Part shown: one piece after another, positions 17,675 to 27,196 of the stretch
How the letters are laid out: every line of letters starts with the position of its first letter
How positions within the stretch are numbered: the first letter of the stretch is position 1
Assembly: GCA_913031285.1 (NCBI GenBank)
Contig: CAJWEI010000031.1
Coordinates: 1 to 38,745, forward strand
From: an uncultured Alphaproteobacteria bacterium
Lineage (GTDB): Bacteria > Pseudomonadota > Alphaproteobacteria > Rhodobacterales > Rhodobacteraceae
DNA: 38,745 nt
Direction: 5' to 3'
Notes under the pieces: model-generated
Databases searched by the model: none
Told to the model about the DNA's origin: nothing
Seen by the model: the letters and a program-made list of their open reading frames with translations, nothing else
Translations under genes and position numbers: made by a program

Positions 17675-18483
17675 ATTCTTCGATCTTGTGCCTGGCAGGA
17701 ATGGTTTGTTTGTGGAAGAGCGACATGTAGCCGAATTTTTGCTGTCGCTTTATCGCGTACCGCTTAGCACCAGATTATTGCATGCAAAGAAATGACGTTA
17801 GCCTTTTCTTATCTTGAATTTTGATGCAAAACCTGAAGGCCTAAAATCAATAAGAGGCTGAGGTAAGCCGGTCTGATCATTCTAGCGCGATGAGAGTAGT
17901 GCAAGTATTAGGACTTATAGGCGTAAGTTTTAAAGAGCGCATTGAACTCCAATTTTTTTTAACGCGAAGCATTCCTTAAAGAACCTTTAATTTGCATGAT
18001 CAACGATAGCGATAGACCCATCTTAAAAAAGATCGCCTAAAGTGTTTTTAAAAGTAATATCCAAATTCTTTCTGGAGATCTGAGCTAAAAATTAAACCCA
18101 TCCTTTAAACTTTGCCCTTCTCCGTAAGGTAAAACGTTAGGCAGTTTATCGCATCGTTTACACAAAGTATGTATCTATTTTGTAAACAATTTATCTCTTT
18201 AAACTTGGCTCTGTCTTTAATTACACTCTTCGACAAACTTTGGAGAGTCATGATTTTTAATTCTGTGTGTGTGAGGTGTTATTTTTGAGTTATTTTTAAA
18301 TATTGAGAAAACATCACCCCTTACCTATTAAATCTCTTGTAGACCCAGCTATTCTTTTAAAATTTAGCAAAAAATCTACGTGATGTCGTACAGGCTAAAT
18401 TAGTGCTTATTAAACACACGTATAGAGACCCTTGCTCCTGAAATCGCAATGAATTACCAAAAGAATAAACAAAGGAGAATACT
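17675..18483 (+). other. long intergenic region (809 bases), no gene recognised
   Basis: No open frame with family resemblance or a good ribosome site was seen. Three things stand out: the hairpin at 17716-17751 listed separately; an inverted repeat GTTTAC (18156-18161) / GTAAAC (18182-18187) with flanking A/T partly paired, which looks like an operator or weak hairpin; and poly-T tracts near 17952 and 18280. It may hold the yicC promoter and possibly an unrecognised RNA or decayed sequence. Confidence 0.4.
17716..17751 (+). terminator. hairpin downstream of DAHP synthase, possible transcript end
   Basis: AGCGACA (17719-17725) pairs perfectly with TGTCGCT (17743-17749), with a G-T and an A-T pair outside, and a 17-base loop. 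It begins about 40 bases after the stop codon. There is no T run, so it may be an RNA stabiliser or factor-dependent end rather than an intrinsic terminator. Confidence 0.35.
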
Positions 18484-19380
18484 TTGATCCAATCAATGAC
18501 AGGTTTCGCCTCGTCGCAAGGAAAGCTTGACCAGTTCTCCTGGTCGGCGGAGATCAGAAGTGTAAATAACCGCGGCCTGGACATTAAGGTACGAGTACCA
18601 GACTGGATTGATGGATTTGAAGCAACCACAAGAGGTATTTTACAAAAACATATTTCCCGCGGATCAGTTTCAATGCATTTTAAACTGCGTAGCAGTCATA
18701 AACCTACCACGGGAATGCATCTAGATTCATATGCTTTAGAACAGGCTTTAAATGCCCTGAACTTTATCGAAGATCGCGCATTAAACCGCGGAATTAATCT
18801 CGCACCTTCTAAAGCGAGCGATTTGTTGCAAAGCAGTATTTTGACAGCTGAGGAAGAACTCAAGCCGGACGAAATTTCCCTTCTAAAGTCTCACCTTGTG
18901 TCGACCTGTGAGGACTTAGTTGTGGATTTTAGTTTATCAAGACGAGCCGAGGGTCAGGAACTAGAAAAAGTACTGAAAAATCAACTGACAGATTTAGAAA
19001 AGCTTTTACATGCTGCCATTGAGTTATTACCTGATAGAGAAAAGCATCAAGCAGATAGCATTAAATCTCAACTTATGTCTGTGTTAAAGGATGCGGGACA
19101 AGTCGATCCGCAGCGCATCGCGCAGGAATTGGCCATTATTGCGATCCGGTCTGACATTACGGAAGAATTAGATCGTCTGAAAGTACACTTGGTCTCTACG
19201 CGCGACATACTCAGCACTGGCGGGATCATTGGTCGTAAAATGGATTTTTTGATGCAAGAGTTAAATCGTGAGGCAAATACCTTATGCTCAAAATCTCAAA
19301 ATGCTGAACTAACCAATATTGGTGTTGAAATAAAAGTGCTAATAGATCAGATGCGTGAACAAGTTCAAAACGTGGAATAA
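18484..19380 (+). CDS. yicC: YicC/YloC family endoribonuclease
   Basis: A 298-residue member of the YicC family. The N-terminus IQSMTGFASSQG and the SVNNRGLDIKVRVPD block are diagnostic, as is the C-terminal region RIAQELAIIAIRSDITEELDRLKVHL ... GRKMDFLMQELNREANTLCSKSQNAELT. Family members are now regarded as endoribonucleases. The start codon is TTG at 18484, fixed by AAAGGAG seven to eight bases upstream and by the family's usual M-I-x-S-M-T-G-F start; the internal ATG four codons in would lose the spacing. It precedes gmk by three bases, a common pairing in many bacteria. Confidence 0.94.
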   Translation: MIQSMTGFASSQGKLDQFSWSAEIRSVNNRGLDIKVRVPDWIDGFEATTRGILQKHISRGSVSMHFKLRSSHKPTTGMHLDSYALEQALNALNFIEDRALNRGINLAPSKASDLLQSSILTAEEELKPDEISLLKSHLVSTCEDLVVDFSLSRRAEGQELEKVLKNQLTDLEKLLHAAIELLPDREKHQADSIKSQLMSVLKDAGQVDPQRIAQELAIIAIRSDITEELDRLKVHLVSTRDILSTGGIIGRKMDFLMQELNREANTLCSKSQNAELTNIGVEIKVLIDQMREQVQNVE

Positions 19381-19383
19381 CCT

Positions 19384-20031
19384 ATGGCTAAGATAAAAAG
19401 ACGCGGTTTGTTGATTATTCTTTCTTCTCCGTCGGGGGCGGGGAAATCAACGCTCGCAAAACGCTTGCGCAATTGGGATAACGATATCGAATTTTCGATC
19501 TCCGCCACCACACGTCTATCGCGCGCAGGCGAGCAACACGGTCGCGAATATTATTTTCATTCCCGTACTGAGTTCGAACAGATGATAGTTGCTGGCAATA
19601 TGCTCGAGCATGCCGAAGTTTTTGGTAACTTATATGGAAGCCCTCTAAAACCTATTGAAAGCGCGGTTGCAAATGGCCATGATGTTTTATTTGACGTTGA
19701 CTGGCAAGGCGGACAACAGGTCCGTAATTCGCCTTTGGGTAAACATGTGCTTTCGATCTTTATTCTCCCACCATCTATTGGCGAATTGGAAAGGCGGCTC
19801 GTTTCACGACAACAAGATACCGAAGAGGTGATTGAAAAGCGTATGCGAGAGTGCCGTGAGGAAATAAGTCATTGGCCGGAATATGACTATGTGCTGATCA
19901 ACGATGATCTTGACGAAACCGAAGATAGTCTACACACGATTATAAAAGCTGAAAGGATGCGTTTATCACAGCAACCCGATTTGGTCGAAAGTGTTCGTCG
20001 CTTAAACCACGAATTTGAGGAGCGGAAATGA
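19384..20031 (+). CDS. gmk: guanylate kinase
   Basis: Phosphorylates GMP to GDP with ATP in the cytoplasm. The 215-residue protein has the P-loop [10 protein letters not shown] (14-23), the GMP-binding block [21 protein letters not shown], and the lid and later blocks [20 protein letters not shown] and ILPPS. The length is normal. It starts three bases after yicC and ends in a 4-base overlap (ATGA, 20028-20031) with the gamma carbonic anhydrase gene. Very secure. Confidence 0.98.
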   Translation: MAKIKRRGLLIILSSPSGAGKSTLAKRLRNWDNDIEFSISATTRLSRAGEQHGREYYFHSRTEFEQMIVAGNMLEHAEVFGNLYGSPLKPIESAVANGHDVLFDVDWQGGQQVRNSPLGKHVLSIFILPPSIGELERRLVSRQQDTEEVIEKRMRECREEISHWPEYDYVLINDDLDETEDSLHTIIKAERMRLSQQPDLVESVRRLNHEFEERK

Positions 20032-20549
20032 CCCTTTACTCATTAAGTGCAAAAACTCCACAGGTTAACGATACAGCCTGGATAGCGCCAGACGCAAACA
20101 TAATTGGCATGGTTATACTGCGCGAGAATACATCAGTATGGTTTTCCGCCACTCTGCGCGGCGACAATGAAGTGATCGATATAGGTGTTGGCAGCAACAT
20201 CCAAGAAAATACAATCATGCACACAGACATTGGATATCCCCTGACGGTTGGCGAAAACTGCACAATTGGGCATAAATCTATGCTACATGGATGTAAAATT
20301 GGGAACAACTCACTGATTGGTATGGGCGCTATTGTCTTGAATGGTGCTACGATTGGGAATAATTGTTTAATTGGGGCAGGGGCGTTGATTACAGAAAACA
20401 AAGTCATTCCAGACGGCTCTTTGGTTATGGGCTCTCCTGGAAAAATTGTCCGCCAACTGGATGCGGAGACGATCCAAGGACTACGCAATAGCGCTTTGCA
20501 TTATCAAGAAAATGCAAGACGTTTCAGTACTGAACTCGATGAGGTTTGA
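20028..20549 (+). CDS. gamma-class carbonic anhydrase family protein (left-handed beta helix)
   Basis: A 173-residue protein of the YrdA/PaaY/CaiE-like gamma carbonic anhydrase family. Hexapeptide repeats run through most of the chain (for example [31 protein letters not shown]). The three zinc-ligand histidines are present at His65, His82 and His87, so metal binding is expected, as is a trimer. Whether the enzyme hydrates CO2 or has another role is unsettled for many members. It is tied to gmk upstream by ATGA and to the PLP enzyme downstream by TTGA, so all three are probably made from one mRNA. Confidence 0.93.
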   Translation: MTLYSLSAKTPQVNDTAWIAPDANIIGMVILRENTSVWFSATLRGDNEVIDIGVGSNIQENTIMHTDIGYPLTVGENCTIGHKSMLHGCKIGNNSLIGMGAIVLNGATIGNNCLIGAGALITENKVIPDGSLVMGSPGKIVRQLDAETIQGLRNSALHYQENARRFSTELDEV

Positions 20550-21733
20550 CCGTTTTGAAAAATGACCAACCAAATATAATGCGCCCATTTGGCCTCCCTG
20601 ACAGTGCGAGCACACCCGTTGTCACTCCTCTGTCGGCGTCAGTAGTTTATGCCTCGCGAAACCCAGACATGCTGGATGCCCATTATACGGGAGAATTACC
20701 CGGTTACACTTATGCCAGAGAAGGACATCCGAATGCTGATGCACTTGCAGAAAGAATTGATGCGCTCGAGGATGTCAGCGGCGGAATTATAACAGGTTCG
20801 GGTATGGCGGCTGTAACAGCCGGGATCATGGGTGTTTTGCAAAGTGGGGATCATATTATAGCCGGTGACCAACTTTACGGACGATCTTTGAGGCTACTGC
20901 AAAATGATCTTAAACGATTTGGTATTGAGGTTACCTTCTGCAATGCCACTGATGCGGAAAATATCCAAAATGCTTTGCGCATAAATACTAAAATGGTTTT
21001 GGTTGAAGTAGTCTCAAATCCAACTTTAAGAGTTGCAGATTTAAGCGGATTATCCAGTTTGCTAAAACCAAAGAATATTCTTCTCGCGATCGATAACACT
21101 TTCACTACTCCCCTTTCTCTGAAGGCAGCAGATCATGGAGCAGATATCATCATTCACTCGGTAACTAAGCTTTTGGCAGGCCATTCAGATGTTACGCTAG
21201 GTTACGTGTGGGCCACGAACAAAGAAGTAAATAAATCTATTTACGACTTTGCGGTAACCACAGGTATGACGCCAAGCCCATTTGATTGTTGGTTGGCAGA
21301 GCGGGGTCTTTTGACTTTTCCTCTAAGATTTGAAAAGGCGCAAGAAAATGCTAGGCAACTGGCAAATTTTCTGGCAGAGCAGGAAAATGTAAAACGAGTA
21401 CTTTATCCTTTACGCCCAGATCATCCAGATATTGCCTTGGCTAAAAACTTACTTGGAGTGCAGGGCTGTAACATGGTGAGTTTTGAACTAACTAAAAAAA
21501 CGCGAGAATCTGCAAACCGATTTGTCCAAAATGCCCGCGGTATTGCCTTTGCCCCAACGTTAGGTGATGTGGGAACAACATTAAGCCATCCAGCGAGTTC
21601 TTCACACCGCGCTCTAAGTCCGAGCCAAAGAGAAGATTTGGGAATATCTGAAGGATTTTTCAGAGTGTCGGTTGGTGTTGAAGATATATCAGGATTATTA
21701 ATTACGTTTGATAATGCATTAAAAACCTTATAG
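20546..21733 (+). CDS. PLP-dependent trans-sulfuration enzyme (cystathionine synthase/lyase or methionine-lyase-like)
   Basis: A 395-residue member of the Cys/Met metabolism PLP family. The cofactor Lys is Lys208 in HSVTKLLAGHSDVTLGY; also seen are YTYAREGHPNADALAERI, GMAAVTAGIMG, NPTLRVADL, AIDNTFTTP and the late THPASSSH-like LSHPASSSHRALSPSQR. The family uses cystathionine, homocysteine, O-acyl-homoserine or methionine, and these cannot be separated safely from sequence. No ATG is available near the start: TTG at 20546 overlaps the previous stop (TTGA), and a second TTG at 20555 is 10 bases after GAGG, so either may be used. Confidence 0.9.
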   Translation: MTVLKNDQPNIMRPFGLPDSASTPVVTPLSASVVYASRNPDMLDAHYTGELPGYTYAREGHPNADALAERIDALEDVSGGIITGSGMAAVTAGIMGVLQSGDHIIAGDQLYGRSLRLLQNDLKRFGIEVTFCNATDAENIQNALRINTKMVLVEVVSNPTLRVADLSGLSSLLKPKNILLAIDNTFTTPLSLKAADHGADIIIHSVTKLLAGHSDVTLGYVWATNKEVNKSIYDFAVTTGMTPSPFDCWLAERGLLTFPLRFEKAQENARQLANFLAEQENVKRVLYPLRPDHPDIALAKNLLGVQGCNMVSFELTKKTRESANRFVQNARGIAFAPTLGDVGTTLSHPASSSHRALSPSQREDLGISEGFFRVSVGVEDISGLLITFDNALKTL

Positions 21734-22166
21734 TTTTCAATCGTCTCATTATTCTTAATATGCCACATTCTTTTTATTTTGAGCGAGCTTAATATCTTGT
21801 TCCAAAATTATGGAAACATCAAATAAAATTGCTACCATAATTTTACCGAGTACACATAGCCCATCAACGATGTTTTTAGTTTTTGAAGCGTTTAATCCGA
21901 AGGCCATGAGTAGGTACTGGCATTTAAAGTGGCTTGTTTTAAATTCGTTCGATCTGAATTTTGTCCAGCAGCAACCGTTAATTGGGTTAATGCCTACCAG
22001 TATAGTGATTAGCAGCATAAAGTATCTAACGGATACATCATGTTGTTTTTAAATTTTAGCTTATATTTTTATACATTTATTTCCAACCTGCATAAATTCG
22101 ATTTGCTTCCAGCTAATATTAAGATAACTTTATCAATGAAATTTATAATTAGTTGGAATTTAAATA
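21734..22166 (+). other. intergenic region, no gene recognised
   Basis: A 433-base AT-rich gap before the acyl-CoA dehydrogenase gene. Two overlapping open frames on opposite strands (21810-22052 plus, 21755-22018 minus) show no family and no convincing ribosome site. I see no clear terminator after the PLP enzyme. The promoter of the following gene probably lies in the last 100 bases. Confidence 0.4.
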
Positions 22167-23390
22167 ATGAAAGATGTCGAGACAAACTTACGACCAAAAG
22201 ATGCACCTGATTTGAACAGCTTTAAATGGTCCGATCCTTTTCTTCTTGACGATCAATTGACCGAAGAAGAACGAATGCTTCAAGAGGGCGTGCGAGCTTA
22301 TGCATCCGAAAAGCTGCAGCCGAGAATTATAGATGCGTACCGCGGGGCGGCAGTTGAGCCAGAGATTTTCCAAGAAATGGGCGCGATGGGACTTTTAGGT
22401 TCAACCATCCCAGAAGAATACGGTGGTATTGCCTCAGGTTATGTATCATACGGTCTAATTGCACGCGAAATTGAACGGGTTGATAGTGGCTACCGTTCTA
22501 TGATGTCTGTTCAGTCAAGTCTTGTTATGTATCCCATCTATGCGTACGGAAGCGAAGAGCAACGGAACAAATACCTGCCCAATTTAGCAGCTGGAACGAA
22601 GATTGGGTGTTTCGGGCTTACCGAGCCAGATGCCGGATCTGATCCAGGTGGTATGAAAACACTGGCCAAGAAAACTGCCGATGGTTATCGGTTGAACGGT
22701 TCTAAAATGTGGATTTCAAATGCTCCAATCGCTGACATTTTCGTCATTTGGGCTAAGTCAGAGGCGCATGGAGGTAAAATCCGCGGGTTTATCCTTGAGA
22801 AAGGAACAAAAGGTCTTAGCGCACCAAAAATTGGTGGGAAACTATCCCTAAGAGCGTCTGTCACTGGTGAAATTGTAATGGACGGCGTCGAAGTGTCTGA
22901 AGATGCGCTATTGCCCAATGTATCAGGACTAAAAGGACCCTTCGGGTGTCTTAATCGTGCACGTTACGGTATTAGTTGGGGCGTGCTTGGTGCGGCAGAG
23001 TTCTGTTGGCACTCAGCGCGTCAATATGGCCTCGATCGAAAACAGTTCAATCGGCCTCTGGCGCAAACTCAACTTTTCCAAAAAAAGCTCGCTGACATGC
23101 AAACTGAGATCGCACTTGGGCTTCAAGGTTCTTTGCGTGTCGGTCGATTAATGGATGAAGCCAATAGTGCTCCAGAAATGATCAGCCTAGTTAAACGAAA
23201 CAATTGCGGCAAGGCGCTCGATATAGCCCGCCTTGCACGGGACATGCATGGCGGCAACGGTATCTCTGAAGAATTTCAAGTCATGCGGCATATGAATAAT
23301 CTCGAAACAGTGAACACTTATGAAGGGACACATGACGTGCATGCCCTCATATTGGGCCGCGCTCAGACCGGATTACAGGCCTTTTTCTAG
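22167..23390 (+). CDS. gcdH: glutaryl-CoA dehydrogenase (acyl-CoA dehydrogenase family)
   Basis: A 407-residue FAD enzyme that oxidises and decarboxylates glutaryl-CoA to crotonyl-CoA in lysine, tryptophan and benzoate-type degradation. The glutaryl-CoA dehydrogenase subtype is indicated by [15 protein letters not shown] at the N-terminus, [53 protein letters not shown] and the C-terminal [17 protein letters not shown], in which Glu386 is the catalytic base. The start at ATG 22167 has only a weak GGAA upstream. It is followed after 28 bases by the FAD oxidoreductase gene, possibly one operon. Family sure; subtype quite sure. Confidence 0.93.
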   Translation: MKDVETNLRPKDAPDLNSFKWSDPFLLDDQLTEEERMLQEGVRAYASEKLQPRIIDAYRGAAVEPEIFQEMGAMGLLGSTIPEEYGGIASGYVSYGLIAREIERVDSGYRSMMSVQSSLVMYPIYAYGSEEQRNKYLPNLAAGTKIGCFGLTEPDAGSDPGGMKTLAKKTADGYRLNGSKMWISNAPIADIFVIWAKSEAHGGKIRGFILEKGTKGLSAPKIGGKLSLRASVTGEIVMDGVEVSEDALLPNVSGLKGPFGCLNRARYGISWGVLGAAEFCWHSARQYGLDRKQFNRPLAQTQLFQKKLADMQTEIALGLQGSLRVGRLMDEANSAPEMISLVKRNNCGKALDIARLARDMHGGNGISEEFQVMRHMNNLETVNTYEGTHDVHALILGRAQTGLQAFF

Positions 23391-23418
23391 TGAGCAAATT
23401 ACGGATTAATTTCAAATC

Positions 23419-24684
23419 ATGTTAGAACCGAAAAATCATTGGGCTGACACATCTAAAGAAGTTTTTACTGCACATCGTCTAGACGATCATATCAGCGCTG
23501 ATATCATAATTGTTGGGGGTGGCTTTACCGGATGTTCGGCTGCCTTAGAGGTCGCAAAATCAGGGGCAAAGGTTGTCGTGATTGAGGCCCATGGTATAGG
23601 CTACGGTGGATCAGGCCGTAATGTTGGATTGGTAAATGCAGGGCTTTGGCTACCACCAGATGATATTATTTCACGAATAGGAAAGAAGGATGGAGTGCAT
23701 TTAATTACTTCACTTTCTTTAGCACCACAAGAAGTTTTTAATTTGATAAAAACCTATCAAATTCAATGTAATCCCGTGCAGAGTGGAACCTTACATTGCG
23801 CACACAGTACCAGTGGATTTAAGGATTTAATCCAACGTCATTCGCAATGGAAAGCACTTGGCGCGCCAGTTGAGCTATTAGGTGCCCAAGAAACACAGAA
23901 ACTAATTGGAACCAAGCTCTACTACGGTGCACTCTGGGATCATAGAGCAGGAACTATCCAGCCATTAGACTATTGCAAAGGCCTTGCACGTGCAGCAGTT
24001 GCCAAAGGGGCAGAAGTTTATGAAAACTCTCCCGTTTTATCTGTGAGGAAAAATCACGCCTTGTGGCAAGCCGTGACAGAATACGGTTCAGTTAACGCAC
24101 CAAGGATTCTTTTTTGTACAAATGCTTATCAAGATAAAATTCATCAAAAACCAAGAGGAAAAACTACAATTATAAATTACTTTCAAGCCGTTACGAATAG
24201 TATCTCAAATGATCAATGGGCAGATATTCTTGCGCAAGGTCAGGGATGCTGGGACACTGCCATGATCATGACTTCTCTTCGTAAATCTGTAGATAATCGC
24301 CTTATTTTAGGAGCTATTGGAACCCCAGTTGGGCTTGGCCGGAGGATACATTTAAATTGGGCGAAAAGAAAAATAAAATCTCTGTTTCCGTCGCTGCCCG
24401 ATGTGTCACTCGAAGCTTTTTGGTTTGGTGAAATCGCTATGTCTAACAACTATATCCCCAAAATTCAAAGGTTAGGTGACCAAAGTTATGAAATATTTGG
24501 ATTTTCTGGCAGAGGGATAGGACCGGGAACCGTACTGGGAACAGCTATGGGCAAGTATTTAATGACAGAGGATGAGGACTATCTACCAATCCCAATAACA
24601 CAAGGTTATTCTGAACGGTCTAGAGCCGGAAAAACTCTCTTTTTTGAAATGGCTTCCCGTGCATTTCACTTCGCAACACGTTGA
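23419..24684 (+). CDS. FAD-dependent oxidoreductase, DAO family (PuuB/DadA-like)
   Basis: A 421-residue D-amino-acid-oxidase-fold flavoprotein. The Rossmann motif is near the N-terminus (DIIIVGGGFTGCSAALEVA with the acidic end VVVIEA, residues ~28-60), followed by GYGGSGRNVGLVNAGLW, which is typical of the gamma-glutamylputrescine oxidase-like branch. The C-terminal FAD motif is FGFSGRGIGPGTVLGTAMG. Such enzymes oxidise amines or amino acids to imines with release of ammonia. The substrate is unknown. It follows gcdH by 28 bases and precedes two dead peptidase-family genes, so it may be the surviving part of a larger catabolic cluster. Confidence 0.88.
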   Translation: MLEPKNHWADTSKEVFTAHRLDDHISADIIIVGGGFTGCSAALEVAKSGAKVVVIEAHGIGYGGSGRNVGLVNAGLWLPPDDIISRIGKKDGVHLITSLSLAPQEVFNLIKTYQIQCNPVQSGTLHCAHSTSGFKDLIQRHSQWKALGAPVELLGAQETQKLIGTKLYYGALWDHRAGTIQPLDYCKGLARAAVAKGAEVYENSPVLSVRKNHALWQAVTEYGSVNAPRILFCTNAYQDKIHQKPRGKTTIINYFQAVTNSISNDQWADILAQGQGCWDTAMIMTSLRKSVDNRLILGAIGTPVGLGRRIHLNWAKRKIKSLFPSLPDVSLEAFWFGEIAMSNNYIPKIQRLGDQSYEIFGFSGRGIGPGTVLGTAMGKYLMTEDEDYLPIPITQGYSERSRAGKTLFFEMASRAFHFATR

Positions 24685-24875
24685 TTTTATTATTAGTAAA
24701 TTCCAAGTCGATATCTTTCGTTGATTTAAATCACCATTAAATGTTTGATATATTGTTTTTTCGTTAGAAAATCATCGACGGTGCATTTATTTTAACTTTA
24801 ATATGTCGCAAACTAAATTTGCTTTGAGACGCTTTGCTATATGTTAGATGAGATTAACAAGGGAATTTACTGTCT

Positions 24876-25261
24876 ATGGATAAAGATGTGCTCATCAAGT
24901 TAAGACATGACCTTCACCGCATTCCCGAACTCGGCTTTCAAGAACAAAGAACCAAAGTAATACGGAGTTCATCGAAACTATAAATGCGCAAGCTCCAACG
25001 TCTGCCGTTTTGCGCACCGCCAACGTAATAGGTCTTGAAACAATCGGGGACAGAGAGCCTATGAGCTTTTCACAGGACTTTGCCCATTTTAACAATGCCG
25101 TACCGGGATGCTTGTTACTTATGGGAAACGGACAAAATGGGCCATACGGCCAACCCCTTAATGCCAATAATTATGATTTCAACGATGCACTACTGCCGAT
25201 TGGAGTTAAGTTTTGGAGTGTTCTTGTCGAAGACAGGCTCCCTTCATGCGTCAAAGCTTAA
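24876..25261 (+). pseudogene. M20-family amidohydrolase (hippurate hydrolase-like), internally deleted
   Basis: The ATG at 24876 opens MDKDVLIKLRHDLHRIPELGFQEQRTK, the standard N-terminus of M20D aminoacylase/hippurate hydrolase proteins. The frame then breaks at about 24955-24965, and in another frame the typical C-terminus appears: EFIETINAQAPTSAVLRTANVIGL, GDREPMSFSQDFAHF, PGCLLLMGNG, NNYDFNDALLPIGVKFWSVLV, ending at TAA 25259-25261. The family is ~380-390 residues. Only about 27 plus 97 remain, so the whole centre, with most metal ligands and the dimerisation domain, has been deleted and the join is out of frame. Not functional. Confidence 0.85.
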
Positions 25262-25275
25262 AATAACAAGGGGTT

Positions 25276-26302
25276 TTGACGCTTTTGGTGGTGGAAAGTA
25301 TTGGTAACTCGCTCTTGATCACTCCTAAGATGAAAGCTGCAATGTCTGAACAGGCTGCGCAGGTGGATAAAATATCCTTTTGGAATGATGGGGCCGGTGA
25401 TGAGTGGCGCGCTGATCTTCCAATGTATATTCGATACCGTAACACTATCGACGTTGAAGCCCTTAGCATGCACCAAATGATACGAATTTTTCTGAGTAGC
25501 TTGGTCAATTCAAAAACTTTTAAGGATATCAGCCCAATCCTCGCATTAATGCGAATGATAAAATCACATTAAGAATTACAGCTTCCGCGCCATGCCGGAG
25601 AAGTTGCCTCTGCGATGATGGAAGGAGGACGCAACATGATCGCAGATGGTATTCCTGAATTCCAAGTGGCCCTTGCGATAACACAAGCCGGAATGCGAAA
25701 AGCAGCAGGAATTTTGGCAGCACATTACAAAGACAGTTGCATGTCTCCGAATACCCATTTTTAACAAATCATGGCATCGGGCAAAGAGATTATAAAACCA
25801 CATCATCGCGCATCGACCAAAATCATGAAAACAGGCGAACCAGTTTTTCTATGTTTTTGCGGAATGACGAACTTTCATCGCTTCAAACTTGCCTTTGACA
25901 GTACCTTCTGGATCGGTGAAATACCTAACCCACGCCATGCAGAATTCTATGAAGTGGCAGTGGAAAGCCAGCGGGCAGCACTAGAATTTCTTTGGCCTAG
26001 AGTAAAAGCTGAAGATGTTCATATAGCTTACTCCCAATTCATAAAACAGGCAGGGTTTGATTATCCGTTTCGATGTGGACGCGGCACGGGCTGTAGCTTT
26101 CTTGAGAAAACCAAAGCTGGTCATTAGTAATAAAAATATCCTTGAACCAGGTATGGTCTTGGCGGTTGATGGCTTAGTTACGCTCAAGGGTGAGTTCAGA
26201 GCACAAGTGGGCGATGGTTTTATTATCAATAATCCGAGCTACGAACAAATAACACAGCAAACAGAAGCAACTGGCGATATAATATTGAATAATTGTAACT
26301 AA
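25276..26302 (+). pseudogene. M24-family metallopeptidase (creatinase / ectoine hydrolase / Xaa-Pro dipeptidase-like), broken
   Basis: One frame can be followed from 25276 across two stop codons: LALMRMIKSH*ELQLPRHAGEVASAMMEGGR (TAA at 25570-25572) and KDSCMSPNTHF*QIMASGKEI (TAA near 25762). The domain then runs through PVFLCFCGMTNFHRFKLAFDSTFWIGE and FRCGRGTGCSFLEK. At 26107-26110 an AAAA run seems to carry one extra A: the family reading continues one frame over as KPKLVISNKNILEPGMVLAVDGLVTLKGEFRAQVGDGFII to TAA 26300-26302. The N-terminal domain is also short, and its start is unclear. This is the pita-bread fold of M24 enzymes. It is disabled by at least three lesions. Confidence 0.88.
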
Positions 26303-26434
26303 AAGATGCCATTGGCGTGAACGTCGGTCATTAACCCTCTATAATTCCATTTTTTTCCGTTGTTAGTGATAGGGCGAGCGAACAGTAAATTTTGCACCTG
26401 ATATTTCTTGATAGCATAAAGCGCATAATAAGTA

Positions 26435-27196
26435 TTATGTTAATTTAATAAACGAAAAAAAGATTATAAATAATATAGGTTGATGAATTATGTATATAAT
26501 CAGACTTCGACGACCAATATAAGCCAAACTAGTTAGCATTGTTTTATCCCAGGTTGACCGATAAAAACATGGCAGGTTAGGTTTTAAAATTAATTTAACT
26601 TTCGATAATAATATTCCACAAATAAAAACAAAAATCCAAGGAAATACCGGACTATAATCCAAGCTGTAATGTCGAATGCGTGTTTCAATGAGCCATTGAA
26701 ACGCGACAGGTAAATCAATTGGTGTAGGAACCGAGAACACAAAGATACCCAATGCAATCGTAATACCCAATATAACGCTAAGTGGACGATGTACAAAGAC
26801 CAAGCAAGTTACGCTGCATACCAATATACAGTGTAGAATACCAAATTTTATCCAAAAAACTCCAAAAGAAAATAAAGTTATAACGCTAATTCCAAAAGCC
26901 GCACCGCCCAATACTAAAAGTCGTTGTCTAACGTAGGACCATTTTATTCCTGAGCCATGACAAAGATGAAGGCTAATTCCTGCAACGAAAATGAAAGAGC
27001 CTGCTATCAATTTTTGAAAAAAAATCCAGTTGGGTCGATAGATTATGTCTGAAGAAATTAGGCCAAAATAACCAAGGTCAAAAGTAAAGTGAAAAACAAT
27101 CATTGCTAGAATTGCAAAACCGCGTAAGGCATCTAATTGGACACAGCGGCCAGTACCATTATTATTAGTCAACAATATTCTCCGATTGAATCGCAT
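26435..27196 (-). CDS. DUF1624 / heparan-alpha-glucosaminide N-acetyltransferase-like membrane protein
   Basis: A 253-residue polytopic membrane protein with about seven hydrophobic segments. The N-terminal block QLDALRGFAILAMIVFHFTFDLGYFG is the hallmark of the DUF1624/HGSNAT_cat family, including the conserved His of the acetyltransferase. FILGV-type packing and the C-terminal YIGRRSLIIYIIHQPIL are also typical. Members are predicted to move acetyl or acyl groups across the inner membrane; bacterial substrates are mostly unknown. The start at ATG 27196 follows a G5 tract about ten bases upstream. It faces the dead M24 gene tail to tail and has no obvious operon partner. Confidence 0.85.
   Translation of the reverse strand: MRFNRRILLTNNNGTGRCVQLDALRGFAILAMIVFHFTFDLGYFGLISSDIIYRPNWIFFQKLIAGSFIFVAGISLHLCHGSGIKWSYVRQRLLVLGGAAFGISVITLFSFGVFWIKFGILHCILVCSVTCLVFVHRPLSVILGITIALGIFVFSVPTPIDLPVAFQWLIETRIRHYSLDYSPVFPWIFVFICGILLSKVKLILKPNLPCFYRSTWDKTMLTSLAYIGRRSLIIYIIHQPILFIIFFSFIKLT

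Noticed and set aside
21755-22052. Overlapping open frames on both strands in the gap before gcdH
   Set aside because: Neither has a ribosome site or recognisable motif, and they overlap each other antisense, as chance frames in AT-rich DNA often do.
24685-26302. Programmed frameshift or stop read-through to explain the broken M20 and M24 genes
   Set aside because: The M20 gene lacks its central domain and the M24 gene has three separate lesions, so ordinary pseudogene decay explains the data better.
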